Part shown: positions 54,177 through 63,774 of the stretch, piece by piece
How positions within the stretch are numbered: the first letter of the stretch is position 1
Layout of the letters: each line of letters starts with the position of its first letter
Assembly: GCA_011525665.1 (NCBI GenBank)
Contig: WYAU01000031.1
Location: forward strand, 28,125-92,124
Length of the DNA stretch: 64,000 nucleotides
Direction: 5' to 3'
From: Candidatus Brocadia sp.
GTDB lineage: Bacteria > Planctomycetota > Brocadiia > Brocadiales > Brocadiaceae
Notes under the pieces: generated by a model
Databases searched by the model: none
Told to the model about the DNA's origin: nothing
What the model saw: the letters and a program-made list of their open reading frames with translations, nothing else
Made by a program: the position numbers and the translations under genes

Positions 54177-54549
54177 TACGTTGGCATCCTTTGCAGGTTG
54201 GCAATATATAATTGAACGATTCAAAATAAAATGTACAATAAGCGGCATGATACAAGGAAACTCAAACCGGCTGTGGAGTGGCAAAGCGCGCCTTGCCGTT
54301 ACGCAGGTATGAAGAGCAGCCGAAGGCTTTTATACAAGGAATGCCTAGGTTTGTAGTATAACAGAGCAGGATAACCCCTGAATTCCTCTTTGAGCAGGGG
54401 CGAGCGGCCGTTCGGCCCCTGCTTGAGGAAATTCCCCTTGCCAGGGGGTTTTGGGGCATTTGCCGTGTATCTAAAAATCGCTGCCAAAGGCAGTCTGATT
54501 AAAGTAACTGAATAGTATAAAAGTATTTGGTCAATTGAGGGTATTGGAT
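54177..54549. other. Gene-free stretch carrying repeat copy B
   Basis: Nothing coding is recognised. Copy B of the dispersed repeat occupies 54371-54491. GAGGGTATTGGAT precedes the ATG at 54550. Confidence 0.5.
54371..54491. repeat. Long dispersed repeat, copy B
   Basis: Shares the CCTCTTTGAG-AGGGG, GGCCGTTCGGCCCCT and GCCGTGTATCTAAAA blocks with copy A at 52731-52870, in the same orientation. It lies before the HAD-YvcK gene. Confidence 0.75.
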
Positions 54550-56259
54550 ATGAAAATAAAGGCTGTGATCTTTGACTTGGACGACACATTGTACGATTGT
54601 ACAGGTTCTCTTATTGATGCATCCAGGCGACGCGCTGCCAGGGCAATGGTTGAGGCAGGACTGCCGTGCAGCGAAGAAGAGGTCTATCAGTTACAAAAGG
54701 AACTTACGGAAAAACATGGTCCGTACTATCTCGTATTTAATGAAATCGTGAAGAAATATCACGCAGATGATGCTTTGGTCAACATTGCCTACAAGGCATA
54801 CAATAGTAGTGAGGTTTCCGAGATCACACCATTTTCTGATGTCATTCCTACCCTGAATGAGATGAGGGATAAAGGCTATAAACTTTTTCTACTGACCGTA
54901 GGTGTCCATGAACGGCAGGAAAAAAAGATACATATGCTTGGATTAAAGCCATACTTTGATGAAATTGTCATTACTGATCAGGAAATTGGCCTTCTCATGG
55001 ATGATTGCATCCGTGACCTAATGGGAAGGTATAATATCAATCCAAGAGAGGCAATCATGGTGGGCGACAGGGCGCGGGATGAACTGCGAATTGCTAAATT
55101 GCTGGGGATGACCACCATCCAGATGCTGCATGGAAGATTTAAGAGCGAACCTGCCGTAAATGAGTGCGACAGGCCGGACTATAAGGTTAAACGTATTTTC
55201 CAGATTCCCACAATTCTTCAGCTCAACAATATGGGAAAGACGCCAGAAAGACTTAAGATTGTTGCCATCGGAGGAGGCACAGGGCTTCCCATTATGCTTG
55301 AAGGTTCAAAGACGTACAGTAGGCATCTTACCGCTGTGGTGACTGTCACCGATTCAGGGAGAAGTTCCGGAATCCTGAGAGAAGAATTTGGAATACTCCC
55401 GCCCGGAGATGCCAGAAATTGCCTTGTGGCGCTTTCTGAAACGGAAGAACAAGAGCGGGAACTCTACCAGTTGTTTCAGTACAGGTTTAATAGGGGGACG
55501 CTTGATGGTATGAGTCTTGGGAACTTACTGATGACTGCATTAACGGATATAACGGGCAGTTTCGAACAAGCCATTAAACGGGCAAGTAAGATATTAAACA
55601 TTCGGGGAAAGGTGCTCCCCTCCACCCTCGACAATACTCATATTTGTGCGCAGCTGGAAGACGGAACCTATGTAGAGGAAGAGTTTAATGTGCGCGCCGT
55701 GGGGAAGCCGCCGATTAAAGAAGTCTTTCTCAAAGACAACAACGTTGCGTCTCCATCGGAGGCCATAGAAGAAATTTTGAAAGCCGATATTCTTGTAATA
55801 GGCCCCGGCAGCCTTTATACAAGCGTTATTACAAATCTTTTAGTCTCCGGTATCCGGAACGCCATTCGAAACAGCAGGGCTACCAAGATTTACGTTTGCA
55901 ACATCGTTACCCAGCCCGGCCAGACTGATCATTACAAGGTGTCTCATCACATTAATGCTATTATTAAATACCTTGGGGAAGGCGTGCTGGATTATGTTAT
56001 CGTGAATAATAATATTCCCCGCAAAGATATCCTGGACAGATACCAGAAAGAAGGAGCCGAGGTGGTTTTGATGGATGAAGGTGTTTACAATGTGAACGTG
56101 AATGTCAAAAAAGCCGACCTGGTTGAAGACGTCAGCCAGAAGCGTATCCTCTGGGAAAAGCAGGATTTACTCCGGCACGATCCGGACAAGCTTGCGGATT
56201 CCATTTGCAGGGTATATGCCAATTTACCTGTATTAACAACAAACACCAACCAGGGATAG
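54550..56259 (+). CDS. HAD-like phosphatase fused to YvcK/CofD-like protein
   Basis: About 569 aa from ATG 54550 (TTG 54535 possible). Residues about 1-220 are a HAD hydrolase: VIFDLDDTLYDCTG (nucleophile Asp), FLLTVGV (motif II), IMVGDRARDELRIA (motif IV). Residues about 235-560 are a YvcK/UPF0052 domain: LKIVAIGGGTGLPIMLEGSK, VVTVTDSGRSSGILREEFG, LPPGDARNCLVALSE, LVIGPGSLYTSVITNLLV, NIVTQPGQTDHYKVSHHI. YvcK binds UDP-sugars and is needed for growth on gluconeogenic carbon and envelope shape. The fusion suggests a phosphorylated sugar or nucleotide substrate for the HAD part; this is inference. Confidence 0.88.
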   Translation: MKIKAVIFDLDDTLYDCTGSLIDASRRRAARAMVEAGLPCSEEEVYQLQKELTEKHGPYYLVFNEIVKKYHADDALVNIAYKAYNSSEVSEITPFSDVIPTLNEMRDKGYKLFLLTVGVHERQEKKIHMLGLKPYFDEIVITDQEIGLLMDDCIRDLMGRYNINPREAIMVGDRARDELRIAKLLGMTTIQMLHGRFKSEPAVNECDRPDYKVKRIFQIPTILQLNNMGKTPERLKIVAIGGGTGLPIMLEGSKTYSRHLTAVVTVTDSGRSSGILREEFGILPPGDARNCLVALSETEEQERELYQLFQYRFNRGTLDGMSLGNLLMTALTDITGSFEQAIKRASKILNIRGKVLPSTLDNTHICAQLEDGTYVEEEFNVRAVGKPPIKEVFLKDNNVASPSEAIEEILKADILVIGPGSLYTSVITNLLVSGIRNAIRNSRATKIYVCNIVTQPGQTDHYKVSHHINAIIKYLGEGVLDYVIVNNNIPRKDILDRYQKEGAEVVLMDEGVYNVNVNVKKADLVEDVSQKRILWEKQDLLRHDPDKLADSICRVYANLPVLTTNTNQG

Positions 56260-56410
56260 AATTTGTCCGAGTTTATGTCACGGTATTTCAAGATGGCAGG
56301 TAGGGAGCGAAGAGACTCTTCTCTCTCCGGGGAGAAAGTGGCCGATGTCTCAGGTGATATCCAGGAGCGGGGGTTAGCGGGGTGATCATTTCACCATTCG
56401 ATCGAGCGCT

Positions 56411-58153
56411 ATGCGTACAAGCATCATTATAAAAATATTCGTCTCATTTCTCCTTGTTTCCCTGCTTCCCATTGCTGCCCTTATTGCCTATAACGATTGG
56501 GCTAACCGAAAGATCGTCTATGACATGAAAATTGAGGAGATAAAAAAACACGCAGGTAAAATCGCCAGAAGTATTGATCGGGAACTTTCTGAAAAAAAGA
56601 GTGCGATACGCAGCCTGTGCGGCAAACATCTGTCGGGGATTACGGGCAGAGAAGTCCGTTCTGATCTTATAAAAACCCGGCTGGAGAGACTGATAAAATC
56701 TGTTGAGTCCACGGAATCGGTTTTTGTTCTCGATAGCGGCGGAGATATTGTCACACATACGCATGAGATTCCGATAAGGAATTATGGCGACCGCGATTTT
56801 TTTAAAGAGGCGATGAAGGGAGAAGTTTATGTTTCTGAACCGGCTATGGAGCAAGGGGCGGGGTATATCTACTATAGTGCACCCATCGGGAATGATAGGA
56901 AGGAAATCGTAGGTGTTCTGGTAATGATGAGGCAGGCAGAGGGGTTGTGGAAACTGATTGAAGAAGAAAGAGATTATATGGGAAAAGGGAGTCTCTGTAT
57001 CCTTACGGATGCTTATGGTGTGAGGATAGCCCATGCAACGGACAGGAGCCTGATCTTTAAATCATGGGTCATGCTGGATCCCGGGGCAAAAAATCAATTG
57101 GAGACGAAGTGTCATTACGGTGAGGATGTAAGAGAGATAGGATTTACCACGATTCCTGAAGTCTCAAAAGCGCTGGCCCGGAGCTCGGAATTCTACTTTA
57201 TCCATCCCCTGGTGATAAATACCGAGAATAACCATGGATACTGCGTACCGCTTGAGGAAAAGAACTGGAAGCTTATCTATACGGTGCCAGCCTCTACGTT
57301 CCTTTCCCAGGTCAGGCATCTGACCCGGAACGCCATTTTTTCATCAGGGATTGTTTTTGCCGTTATTGTGGCAGTAACATGGCTGCTTTCCGTAAGTTTA
57401 TTGCGTCCCATAAAACGGCTGATGTCTGCGGCTGATGAAATTGCCAATGGAAAACTTGACCACCCTATGAGCATTAACGGGCCACGGCAGGATGAAATAG
57501 GCAAGTTGATGCAATCGTTTGATGTAATGAGGCACAAGCTCAGTGCGTCTTACAGAGAACTGAAAGATGCCAACACGGAGGCAATACTCATGCTGGCGAG
57601 GGCCTGTGAGGTAAGGGATGAAAATACGGGCAACCATGTCTTGCGTATCAAGCAGTATTCTACTGCCCTGGCAAAAGAGATGGGTCTGGATGAGTCCTTT
57701 GTGAAAGAGTTGGGGACATCGAGTATTTTACATGACGTGGGGAAAATACACATTGCCGATTGCATATTGCGAAAACAGGGGAGTTTTACCGCTGAGGAAA
57801 GAGAGGAGATAAAGAAACACCCCGCACTGGGAGACCGGATATTGGGTGAGGGCTCTTTCTTTCAGATGGCCAGGGAGATTGCCCGGTGGCATCATGAGAA
57901 CTGGGATGGCACAGGATACCCGGATGGATTAAAAGGCGAGGCAATCCCCGTTTCGGCGCGGATTGTAAGGCTGGCCGATACCTATGACGCACTGGTCACC
58001 AGGAGACCTTACAAACATGCGTGGCCTGACCGGGCAGCCTATGATAATATCATAAAATATAGTGGCAAATATTTCGACCCCACTGTGGTAGGGGCCTTTA
58101 AACGCCTGTTTGAAAAGGGGATTTTTCAGAAGATTGAGATTGCGTATACATGA
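56411..58153 (+). CDS. Membrane HD-GYP phosphodiesterase with Cache sensor
   Basis: A 580-aa protein. TM1 (about 7-27), a periplasmic dCache-type sensor (about 35-300), TM2 (about 306-328, FSSGIVFAVIVAVTWLLSVS), HAMP (SLLRPIKRLMSAADEIANGK, to about 385) and HD-GYP (about 395-575): SSILHDVGKIHIADCIL, IKKHPALGDRIL, WHHENWDGTGYPDGLKGE and LADTYDALVTRRPYK. The HD and GYP signatures are intact, so cyclic-di-GMP hydrolysis is expected. Its TGA overlaps the next ATG (ATGA). Confidence 0.92.
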   Translation: MRTSIIIKIFVSFLLVSLLPIAALIAYNDWANRKIVYDMKIEEIKKHAGKIARSIDRELSEKKSAIRSLCGKHLSGITGREVRSDLIKTRLERLIKSVESTESVFVLDSGGDIVTHTHEIPIRNYGDRDFFKEAMKGEVYVSEPAMEQGAGYIYYSAPIGNDRKEIVGVLVMMRQAEGLWKLIEEERDYMGKGSLCILTDAYGVRIAHATDRSLIFKSWVMLDPGAKNQLETKCHYGEDVREIGFTTIPEVSKALARSSEFYFIHPLVINTENNHGYCVPLEEKNWKLIYTVPASTFLSQVRHLTRNAIFSSGIVFAVIVAVTWLLSVSLLRPIKRLMSAADEIANGKLDHPMSINGPRQDEIGKLMQSFDVMRHKLSASYRELKDANTEAILMLARACEVRDENTGNHVLRIKQYSTALAKEMGLDESFVKELGTSSILHDVGKIHIADCILRKQGSFTAEEREEIKKHPALGDRILGEGSFFQMAREIARWHHENWDGTGYPDGLKGEAIPVSARIVRLADTYDALVTRRPYKHAWPDRAAYDNIIKYSGKYFDPTVVGAFKRLFEKGIFQKIEIAYT

Positions 58154-60384
58154 AGCTGTTCGAAAATCTACCCATAGGAACAAAACTCCTTCTCGTTCTC
58201 CTGCTGATATCGATCCTGCCGCTTCTTACTGTCACATACGGGTTTTACCGGTTGGCGAAGACCAAATTGACGGAACAAACGATCCACACGCTTGACGTCC
58301 AGGCTAAAAGCATTTTAGGGGCCATTCATAACTATATAAATTTTAAGTTCAGGCATATGAATGGGCTTGTGAGGATACCGCAGCTTGTACGTATACTCAG
58401 GGCAAACAGACAAAACAAGCCGCACGACCTCTCTCCGTTTACTTCTTTCTTCCGCGAGAGGCTGCGTATCGATCCTGATTTTTTGGCCATGTTCCTTTTG
58501 GATCGTGAAGGGCATCTTATTTTGAGTACAGATGCCAGGTCGGGTGAAGGGTATTCCCTGAGGCCTTTTTTCCGCGAGGCCATGAAGGGAAGAACCTGCG
58601 TTTCGGAACCATGTATGGATGGTGGTGTGCCCGGTATTTACTTTAGTAAGCCCGTTAAGTCAAAAGATGAAATACTGGGGGTTGTGGTACTGCAGTGCAG
58701 GGCGGAGGAATTATGGGAGATTATTGCATATGAGAATGAGCGGATAGGGGCGGGGAATGTGGTAATACTGTCCAATTCAGACGGGGTGCGTATTGCCCGT
58801 TCCTCACGAAGAGACCTTGTTTTCAAGTCCTGGGCGCCGATGAGAGCAGAAATCAGAGAACAGATTTTGAGGGAAAAGAGGTACGGAACTGATATTAAAG
58901 ACATAGAGGCTACTGATATACCCGAGGTAATGAATGTGATAACTAATGTGGTAAATAATACTGTGTCGCCCCGGCATTATTTTTCGCATCGGCTGGCTGT
59001 CGGGACATCTACCGCTCATTCGGTGATCAGGGTAATGGATAACGGGTGGAGGATTCTTTGCACCATACCCGAGGAAACCTTTCTTGAGCCTGTGAAAAGC
59101 CAAAGGTCTTATATTTTCAGCATTGCCGGTATTATGGCCTGTCTTATTGCCGGGGCATCTATTGCCATTGGACGACTGGGGGCAAAACGTATTAATATCT
59201 TTGCCTCAATATCAAAAGAGATTGCACGGGGCAATTTTGCCAGGGAAGTCCCCTTTACCAGTGGTGATGAGATTGGGCAGTTAGGAAGGACATTTAATTT
59301 CATGATCGCCTCTGTTAGGCGAAAGATCGAACAGCTCAAGTACCTGAATGATGTGGCCATAGAGGTGCATTCCCATATTGAGACAGAAAGGTTGTTGCAG
59401 GACATTGCCAATATTGCCAAAAGACTGATCAATGCCGAGATCGGTGTTCTTCTTTTACTGGATGAAGGTGGTGAAGAGATTAAACATTTCAAGGTTTCTC
59501 TGCCGAATTCATCGGAAGCGGTTTATAGTGAAGACCGACCGAAGGAAGAGGTGACGCCGTCGAGAACAGTGGGCGCTAAAGCTATGGTGAGGTCTTGCGG
59601 GTTTCTGGGGATGGTGCTGACGAAAGGCCTGTCCCTGCGGCTGGATAATGTGACAAATGACCAATACCTTGTAAGTCTGCCCGCGAATCATCCGCCGGTC
59701 CGTACACTTCTGGGTGTACCGGTTAAACTGGACTATAAGGTCATTGGGGGGTTGTTTCTGGCCAATAAGGTCAGCAACGAGCGATTTACCCTGGAGGATG
59801 AAGAAATTCTCTTTAACCTGTCTTATCAGGCGGCCGTTGCAATAGAAAATGCAAAGTTGTTTGGAGAAGTCCGGCAGCTTGCCATCACCGATGGGCTTAC
59901 CGGCCTCCTGAATCACAAGGAATTTCAGAGAAGACTGGATGAAAATATTGAGGGTTCCAGGCGTTACCGGTACCCTGTTTCCCTTCTCATGATCGATATT
60001 GACCACTTTAAACATTTTAATGACACATACGGCCACCAGACGGGCGATCAGGTTTTGAAGACCGTGGGTAATGTAATCAAGGAGTATATTCGGGCTGTGG
60101 ATGTATGTGCCCGTTACGGAGGGGAGGAATTTGCCGTAATACTGAGGGAGTCCGATATGCCCCCGGCTGTTGCCCTCGCCGAGCGGATACGTTCCACCAT
60201 TTATGCGTACCCGTTTAAACACGACGGGATAAGGTCTCAACTGTCGGTAAGCATCGGGATTGCCTCCTTTCCTCAGGATGCGGCCGGCGCAGAAGACCTT
60301 ATAAAAAAGGCCGATGAGTCATTATATGCCGCAAAGAGGACAGGCCGGAACAAGGTCTGCTGTTACCGGTCTCTCCCATTATAG
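58150..60384 (+). CDS. Membrane diguanylate cyclase with Cache, HAMP and GAF domains
   Basis: A 744-aa protein. TM1 (about 14-34), Cache sensor (about 40-310), TM2 (about 318-340), HAMP (ISKEIARGNFAREVPFTSGD, EIGQLGRTFNFMIAS), GAF (about 410-565) and GGDEF (about 575-740): TDGLTGLLNHKEFQRRLDEN, MIDIDHFKHFNDTYGHQTGD and the active site RYGGEEFAVIL. RAVD five residues before GGEEF is a product-inhibition I-site. The sensor half resembles that of the upstream protein (SEPCMDGG versus SEPAMEQG; RIARSSRRDLVFKSWAPM versus RIAHATDRSLIFKSWVM), suggesting duplication. Confidence 0.93.
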   Translation: MKLFENLPIGTKLLLVLLLISILPLLTVTYGFYRLAKTKLTEQTIHTLDVQAKSILGAIHNYINFKFRHMNGLVRIPQLVRILRANRQNKPHDLSPFTSFFRERLRIDPDFLAMFLLDREGHLILSTDARSGEGYSLRPFFREAMKGRTCVSEPCMDGGVPGIYFSKPVKSKDEILGVVVLQCRAEELWEIIAYENERIGAGNVVILSNSDGVRIARSSRRDLVFKSWAPMRAEIREQILREKRYGTDIKDIEATDIPEVMNVITNVVNNTVSPRHYFSHRLAVGTSTAHSVIRVMDNGWRILCTIPEETFLEPVKSQRSYIFSIAGIMACLIAGASIAIGRLGAKRINIFASISKEIARGNFAREVPFTSGDEIGQLGRTFNFMIASVRRKIEQLKYLNDVAIEVHSHIETERLLQDIANIAKRLINAEIGVLLLLDEGGEEIKHFKVSLPNSSEAVYSEDRPKEEVTPSRTVGAKAMVRSCGFLGMVLTKGLSLRLDNVTNDQYLVSLPANHPPVRTLLGVPVKLDYKVIGGLFLANKVSNERFTLEDEEILFNLSYQAAVAIENAKLFGEVRQLAITDGLTGLLNHKEFQRRLDENIEGSRRYRYPVSLLMIDIDHFKHFNDTYGHQTGDQVLKTVGNVIKEYIRAVDVCARYGGEEFAVILRESDMPPAVALAERIRSTIYAYPFKHDGIRSQLSVSIGIASFPQDAAGAEDLIKKADESLYAAKRTGRNKVCCYRSLPL

Positions 60385-60433
60385 TCAGAGACGATTCCAT
60401 TATTACATTAACAAACTTATGAGAGGATTCGAA

Positions 60434-62086
60434 ATGCTAACAACACCTCCTTCCCGAAAAGAGTTTCAGGTAATACAACGGATTTTAGACTATTTAAAAG
60501 GCGCCCCGAACGTCATTAATTCCAGAGACTGGACATTGCGACGGAGCGCGGAACGATTTGCATCGTTTACGAAATTTGGAAACGTGGCGGTCCATTCTGC
60601 CGTCAGGAATCGCAGCGCAAAGGTAACAGTCTTTGTGGGAAGCGATGCTGTCCGGCAAAAGGCGCTTAACCCGCAACAAGCGGAGATTATGGATAACCTT
60701 CACAAAACATTATATACCCTGGAGGAATATGTTAAACGGGCGCCGATTGTTTGGGTTAATCGAACCATGGGAAACAATGATGAATTTTCACCGCATTGTA
60801 CTATTTTTGTTTCCATTCAGAGACCAGAGATGATCAGGCTTGCCTATATGACGTGGGCAACGCTCTTTCCAGTCAAGTCTGACGGGGAACCGAAACAGTA
60901 TATTGTGTATATTCCTGAGTGGCAGGAAAGTGAACGGCAAATTCTCGTCTTTCCGGAGATAAGTACGACCGTTGTTTTGGGGACGGATTATTACGGCGAA
61001 TCCAAAAAGGGGTTCCTGCGGATGGCCATGTGGAACGCAAAACAGAGGGGAATGCTGGGTCTGCATGCAGGTTCAAAGATTTTAAAGGCTAGAGGGCAAG
61101 ATGGTCGTCTGAGAAGATACGGGATGCTGATCTTCGGGATGAGCGGAACGGGAAAAACGACGCATACCTGTCATACGCACGGACTAATCGATAAGGACGA
61201 AGGGATTGAGATACTCCAGGACGACGTTGTCTTTCTCAAGAAGGATGGTTCCGCATATGGTTCTGAGCGCGGGTTTTATTTAAAGACGGAAGGGCTTGAC
61301 CCAGTAACCCAGCCGATCATTTACAAGGCGGCAACTTCCCGTAATGCAATCTTTGAAAATGTGATGATTGATTACGAAGGGAATCTCTATTTTGAAGACG
61401 ATACACTGACCAGCAACGGACGTGGAATTATGATCCGGGAAGATCTTTGTCCCTATATTTCGGACGACATCAATCTGCCACCCCTTGACGCCCTGGATGG
61501 ACTTATTGTTGCCTTTATTACCCGCCGCCATACCGTGGTGCCCCTTGCCGCCAAGCTTACCCCTGAACAGGCAGCGGCAGTCTTCATGCTGGGTGAATCC
61601 ATCGAGACGTCTGCCGGCGACCCGAAGCGTGCGGGAGAGTCTATAAGGGAGGTGGGTACAAATCCGTTTATCATAGGGGACAAGTCGTATGAAGGAAATT
61701 GGTTCTATGATTTTATGAAACGACACGACGGTAAGGTTCAATGCTATCAGTTGAATACAGGCGGCATCGGGGAGATTATTGAGAATCATCCCAACGGTGT
61801 AAAGGTTTTTAAGCGTAAGGTGCAGCGGGTGGAGATCCCCGAGATGTCCGCTATTATCCGGGGTATCGTACGCGGTACGAATAGATGGGATAAAGACAAA
61901 TACTGGAATCTTGAGGTGCCAACTTTTGTTGATGGTATGGATTTGTCCAGGTACGATGTCGAAAAATTCTATAACGTGGATAGTATTATCAGTCAGGTAT
62001 CCGATTTACGGTGCGAACGTGCCGGGTATATGGAAAAATTTAATACACTGGATGAAAAAATTATTAGGGCGGCAGGAATGATGTGA
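60434..62086 (+). CDS. pckA: Phosphoenolpyruvate carboxykinase (ATP)
   Basis: About 550 aa from ATG 60434, where AGAGGATTCGAA gives a Shine-Dalgarno; the frame upstream overlaps the cyclase gene and is rejected. Motifs: PIVWVNRTMGNNDEFSPHCT, P-loop IFGMSGTGKTTHTCHTHG, EILQDDVVFLKKDG, TSRNAIFENVMIDYEG, FITRRHTVVPLAAKLTPEQA and CYQLNTGGIGEI. The fold-level match to ATP-PEPCK is good, but the metal/nucleotide loop differs from the classical GDDEH form. It would convert oxaloacetate to PEP, or the reverse, in carbon fixation/gluconeogenesis. Confidence 0.85.
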   Translation: MLTTPPSRKEFQVIQRILDYLKGAPNVINSRDWTLRRSAERFASFTKFGNVAVHSAVRNRSAKVTVFVGSDAVRQKALNPQQAEIMDNLHKTLYTLEEYVKRAPIVWVNRTMGNNDEFSPHCTIFVSIQRPEMIRLAYMTWATLFPVKSDGEPKQYIVYIPEWQESERQILVFPEISTTVVLGTDYYGESKKGFLRMAMWNAKQRGMLGLHAGSKILKARGQDGRLRRYGMLIFGMSGTGKTTHTCHTHGLIDKDEGIEILQDDVVFLKKDGSAYGSERGFYLKTEGLDPVTQPIIYKAATSRNAIFENVMIDYEGNLYFEDDTLTSNGRGIMIREDLCPYISDDINLPPLDALDGLIVAFITRRHTVVPLAAKLTPEQAAAVFMLGESIETSAGDPKRAGESIREVGTNPFIIGDKSYEGNWFYDFMKRHDGKVQCYQLNTGGIGEIIENHPNGVKVFKRKVQRVEIPEMSAIIRGIVRGTNRWDKDKYWNLEVPTFVDGMDLSRYDVEKFYNVDSIISQVSDLRCERAGYMEKFNTLDEKIIRAAGMM

Positions 62087-62108
62087 GAAAAAAGGTGTAA
62101 AAAAGGAG

Positions 62109-62150
62109 TTGACATTCTCCGGTATTTTGTTAGAATGTCTACAAGTTCTA
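62109..62150 (+). promoter_or_regulatory. Predicted promoter and possible operator of the Rrf2 gene
   Basis: TTGACA (62109-62114) and TAGAAT (62131-62136) are 16 nt apart. TAGAA-N10-TTCTA (62131-62150) is an inverted repeat over the -10, a likely autoregulatory site. Confidence 0.5.
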
Positions 62151-62187
62151 TATATTTTATTACTGATATCGTGGATGTGCAGGATTT

Positions 62188-62646
62188 ATGAAACTGTCAA
62201 AAAAAAGCGATTATGCCTTACGCGCTATGATTTATCTTTCCATGCGATATAAAAATGGCGCTGTGCAGATCAAAGAAATTTCCGCCAAGGAAAGGATCCC
62301 GCAAAAATTTTTGGAAAACATCCTTCTTACCCTCAGGAAATCAGGCATACTCACCAGCAAGATAGGGCTTAAGGGCGGTTATGAATTGGCAAGATCGCCT
62401 GATCTGATTACATTGGGAGAGGTGATTCGCGCACTCGATGGCGCAATTGCGCCGGTAGACTGTGTCAGCAAAATATCTTACAAGCCGTGTACAGAAGAAG
62501 TTACCTGCGTCATAAGGGGCGTGATGCTGGACATACGGAATGCAATAACGGATGTCCTGGATACAATGACCTTTGCCGACATGTGTAGTCGTGTTAAGGA
62601 TTCGCTGGAAAAGAGAACGAATGACGTGTTAACGTATTCCATATAG
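62188..62646 (+). CDS. Rrf2-family transcriptional regulator
   Basis: A 152-aa regulator. The winged helix is KLSKKSDYALRAMIYLSMRY, KEISAKERIPQKFLENILLT, LRKSGILTSKIGLKGGYELA. Three Cys in VDCVSKISYKPCTEEVTC (C-x8-C-x5-C) fit an Fe-S-binding Rrf2 of the IscR/NsrR/RsrR type, so it may sense NO, redox or Fe-S status. It is followed by a substrate-binding lipoprotein gene. Confidence 0.92.
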   Translation: MKLSKKSDYALRAMIYLSMRYKNGAVQIKEISAKERIPQKFLENILLTLRKSGILTSKIGLKGGYELARSPDLITLGEVIRALDGAIAPVDCVSKISYKPCTEEVTCVIRGVMLDIRNAITDVLDTMTFADMCSRVKDSLEKRTNDVLTYSI

Positions 62647-62730
62647 CAAACAAATTTTTTTGGTTTAATATCTAGTAATATGGTAGAATTTGTTGCATTT
62701 TGCTGAGATTTCCGAAAGGTGGTGAATGTT

Positions 62731-63774
62731 TTGAGGACAGCAATAAGTTTTTTCCTCCTGTTCTTTTTCATGGTTGCAGGTAGTGCCTGTTCAAGGAAGA
62801 GTAACGACGCAACGATCCGGGTCGGATATTTTCCGAATATTACCCACGCGCAGGCCGTCATTGGGATGGGCAACGGTGCTTTTGCAACATATCTGGGGCC
62901 GCGGATCACGATAAAGCCGACGCTTTTCAATGCAGGACCGTCTATTATCGAGGCAGTGTTTTCCGGGGATATAGACATTGCGTATGTGGGGCCGAGCCCT
63001 GCGATAAACGGCTATGTCCGATCGGGTGGCAGGGCGTTAAAGGTAATTTCTGGTGCAGCAAGTGGGGGTGCGTTGTTTGTGGTAAGGCCGGACTCTTCCA
63101 TCAAAAAGAATACAGACATTTCCGGCAAGAGGATTGCAACGCCGCAACTGGGGAACACGCAGGATATTGCCCTTCGGGGATACATCAGAAATTGTGGCTT
63201 AAAGCCCAGGGAAAATGGCGGAACTGTCAATATCCTTCCCTTGCGGAATCCTGATATCTTAAATCTTTTTATGAGGAAACAAATTGACGGCGCCTGGGTT
63301 CCGGAACCTTGGGGGACAAGGCTTATTAAGCAGGCGGGCGGCGAAATCTTTCTTGATGAAAGGACGTTGTGGAAAGACGGCAGGTTTAGCTCCACACTGA
63401 TGATTGTCAGGACAGATTTTCTGGAAAAACACCCCGATTGGGTCAGGCGGTGGCTGGCTGCCCATGTTAAAGTAACCCGCTGGATCAATCGGCACCCGGA
63501 GAAGGCACGGATGGTTGTGTGTGACCGGATTAAGGAACTTTCGGGAATTAATCTCCCGAAAGAGATCATTGACGATGCGTTCTCGCGATTTGAAATTACG
63601 TATGATCCCGTTGTTCCGTCGCTCTTCTCTTATGCAGAAATGGCGTATCATGCAGGTTTTTTGGGTGACCAACTGCCCGATTTATCAAGGCTGGTTGACG
63701 TGCGGTTGCTCAATGAGGTGCTCAGAGAGAGGTCTCTGCCCCTGGTAAATGAACAGGAGATAATTGAATTGTAA
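62731..63774 (+). CDS. ABC transporter substrate-binding lipoprotein (SsuA/NrtA-like)
   Basis: About 347 aa from TTG 62731, which has AAAGGTGGTG at good spacing; GTG 62719 is an alternative. Signal peptide ends VAGSAC, a lipobox. IRVGYFPNITHAQAVIGMGN, FNAGPSIIEAVFSGDIDIAY, GKRIATPQLGNTQDIALRGY and DGAWVPEPWGTRLIKQAGGE match the nitrate/sulfonate/taurine ligand-binding family. Permease and ATPase genes do not follow within the window; a group II intron does. The ligand is unknown. Confidence 0.88.
   Translation: MRTAISFFLLFFFMVAGSACSRKSNDATIRVGYFPNITHAQAVIGMGNGAFATYLGPRITIKPTLFNAGPSIIEAVFSGDIDIAYVGPSPAINGYVRSGGRALKVISGAASGGALFVVRPDSSIKKNTDISGKRIATPQLGNTQDIALRGYIRNCGLKPRENGGTVNILPLRNPDILNLFMRKQIDGAWVPEPWGTRLIKQAGGEIFLDERTLWKDGRFSSTLMIVRTDFLEKHPDWVRRWLAAHVKVTRWINRHPEKARMVVCDRIKELSGINLPKEIIDDAFSRFEITYDPVVPSLFSYAEMAYHAGFLGDQLPDLSRLVDVRLLNEVLRERSLPLVNEQEIIEL

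Noticed and set aside
59509..60240. Minus-strand open frame opposite the GAF-GGDEF region
   Set aside because: Antisense to an intact GGDEF domain; no recognised motif.
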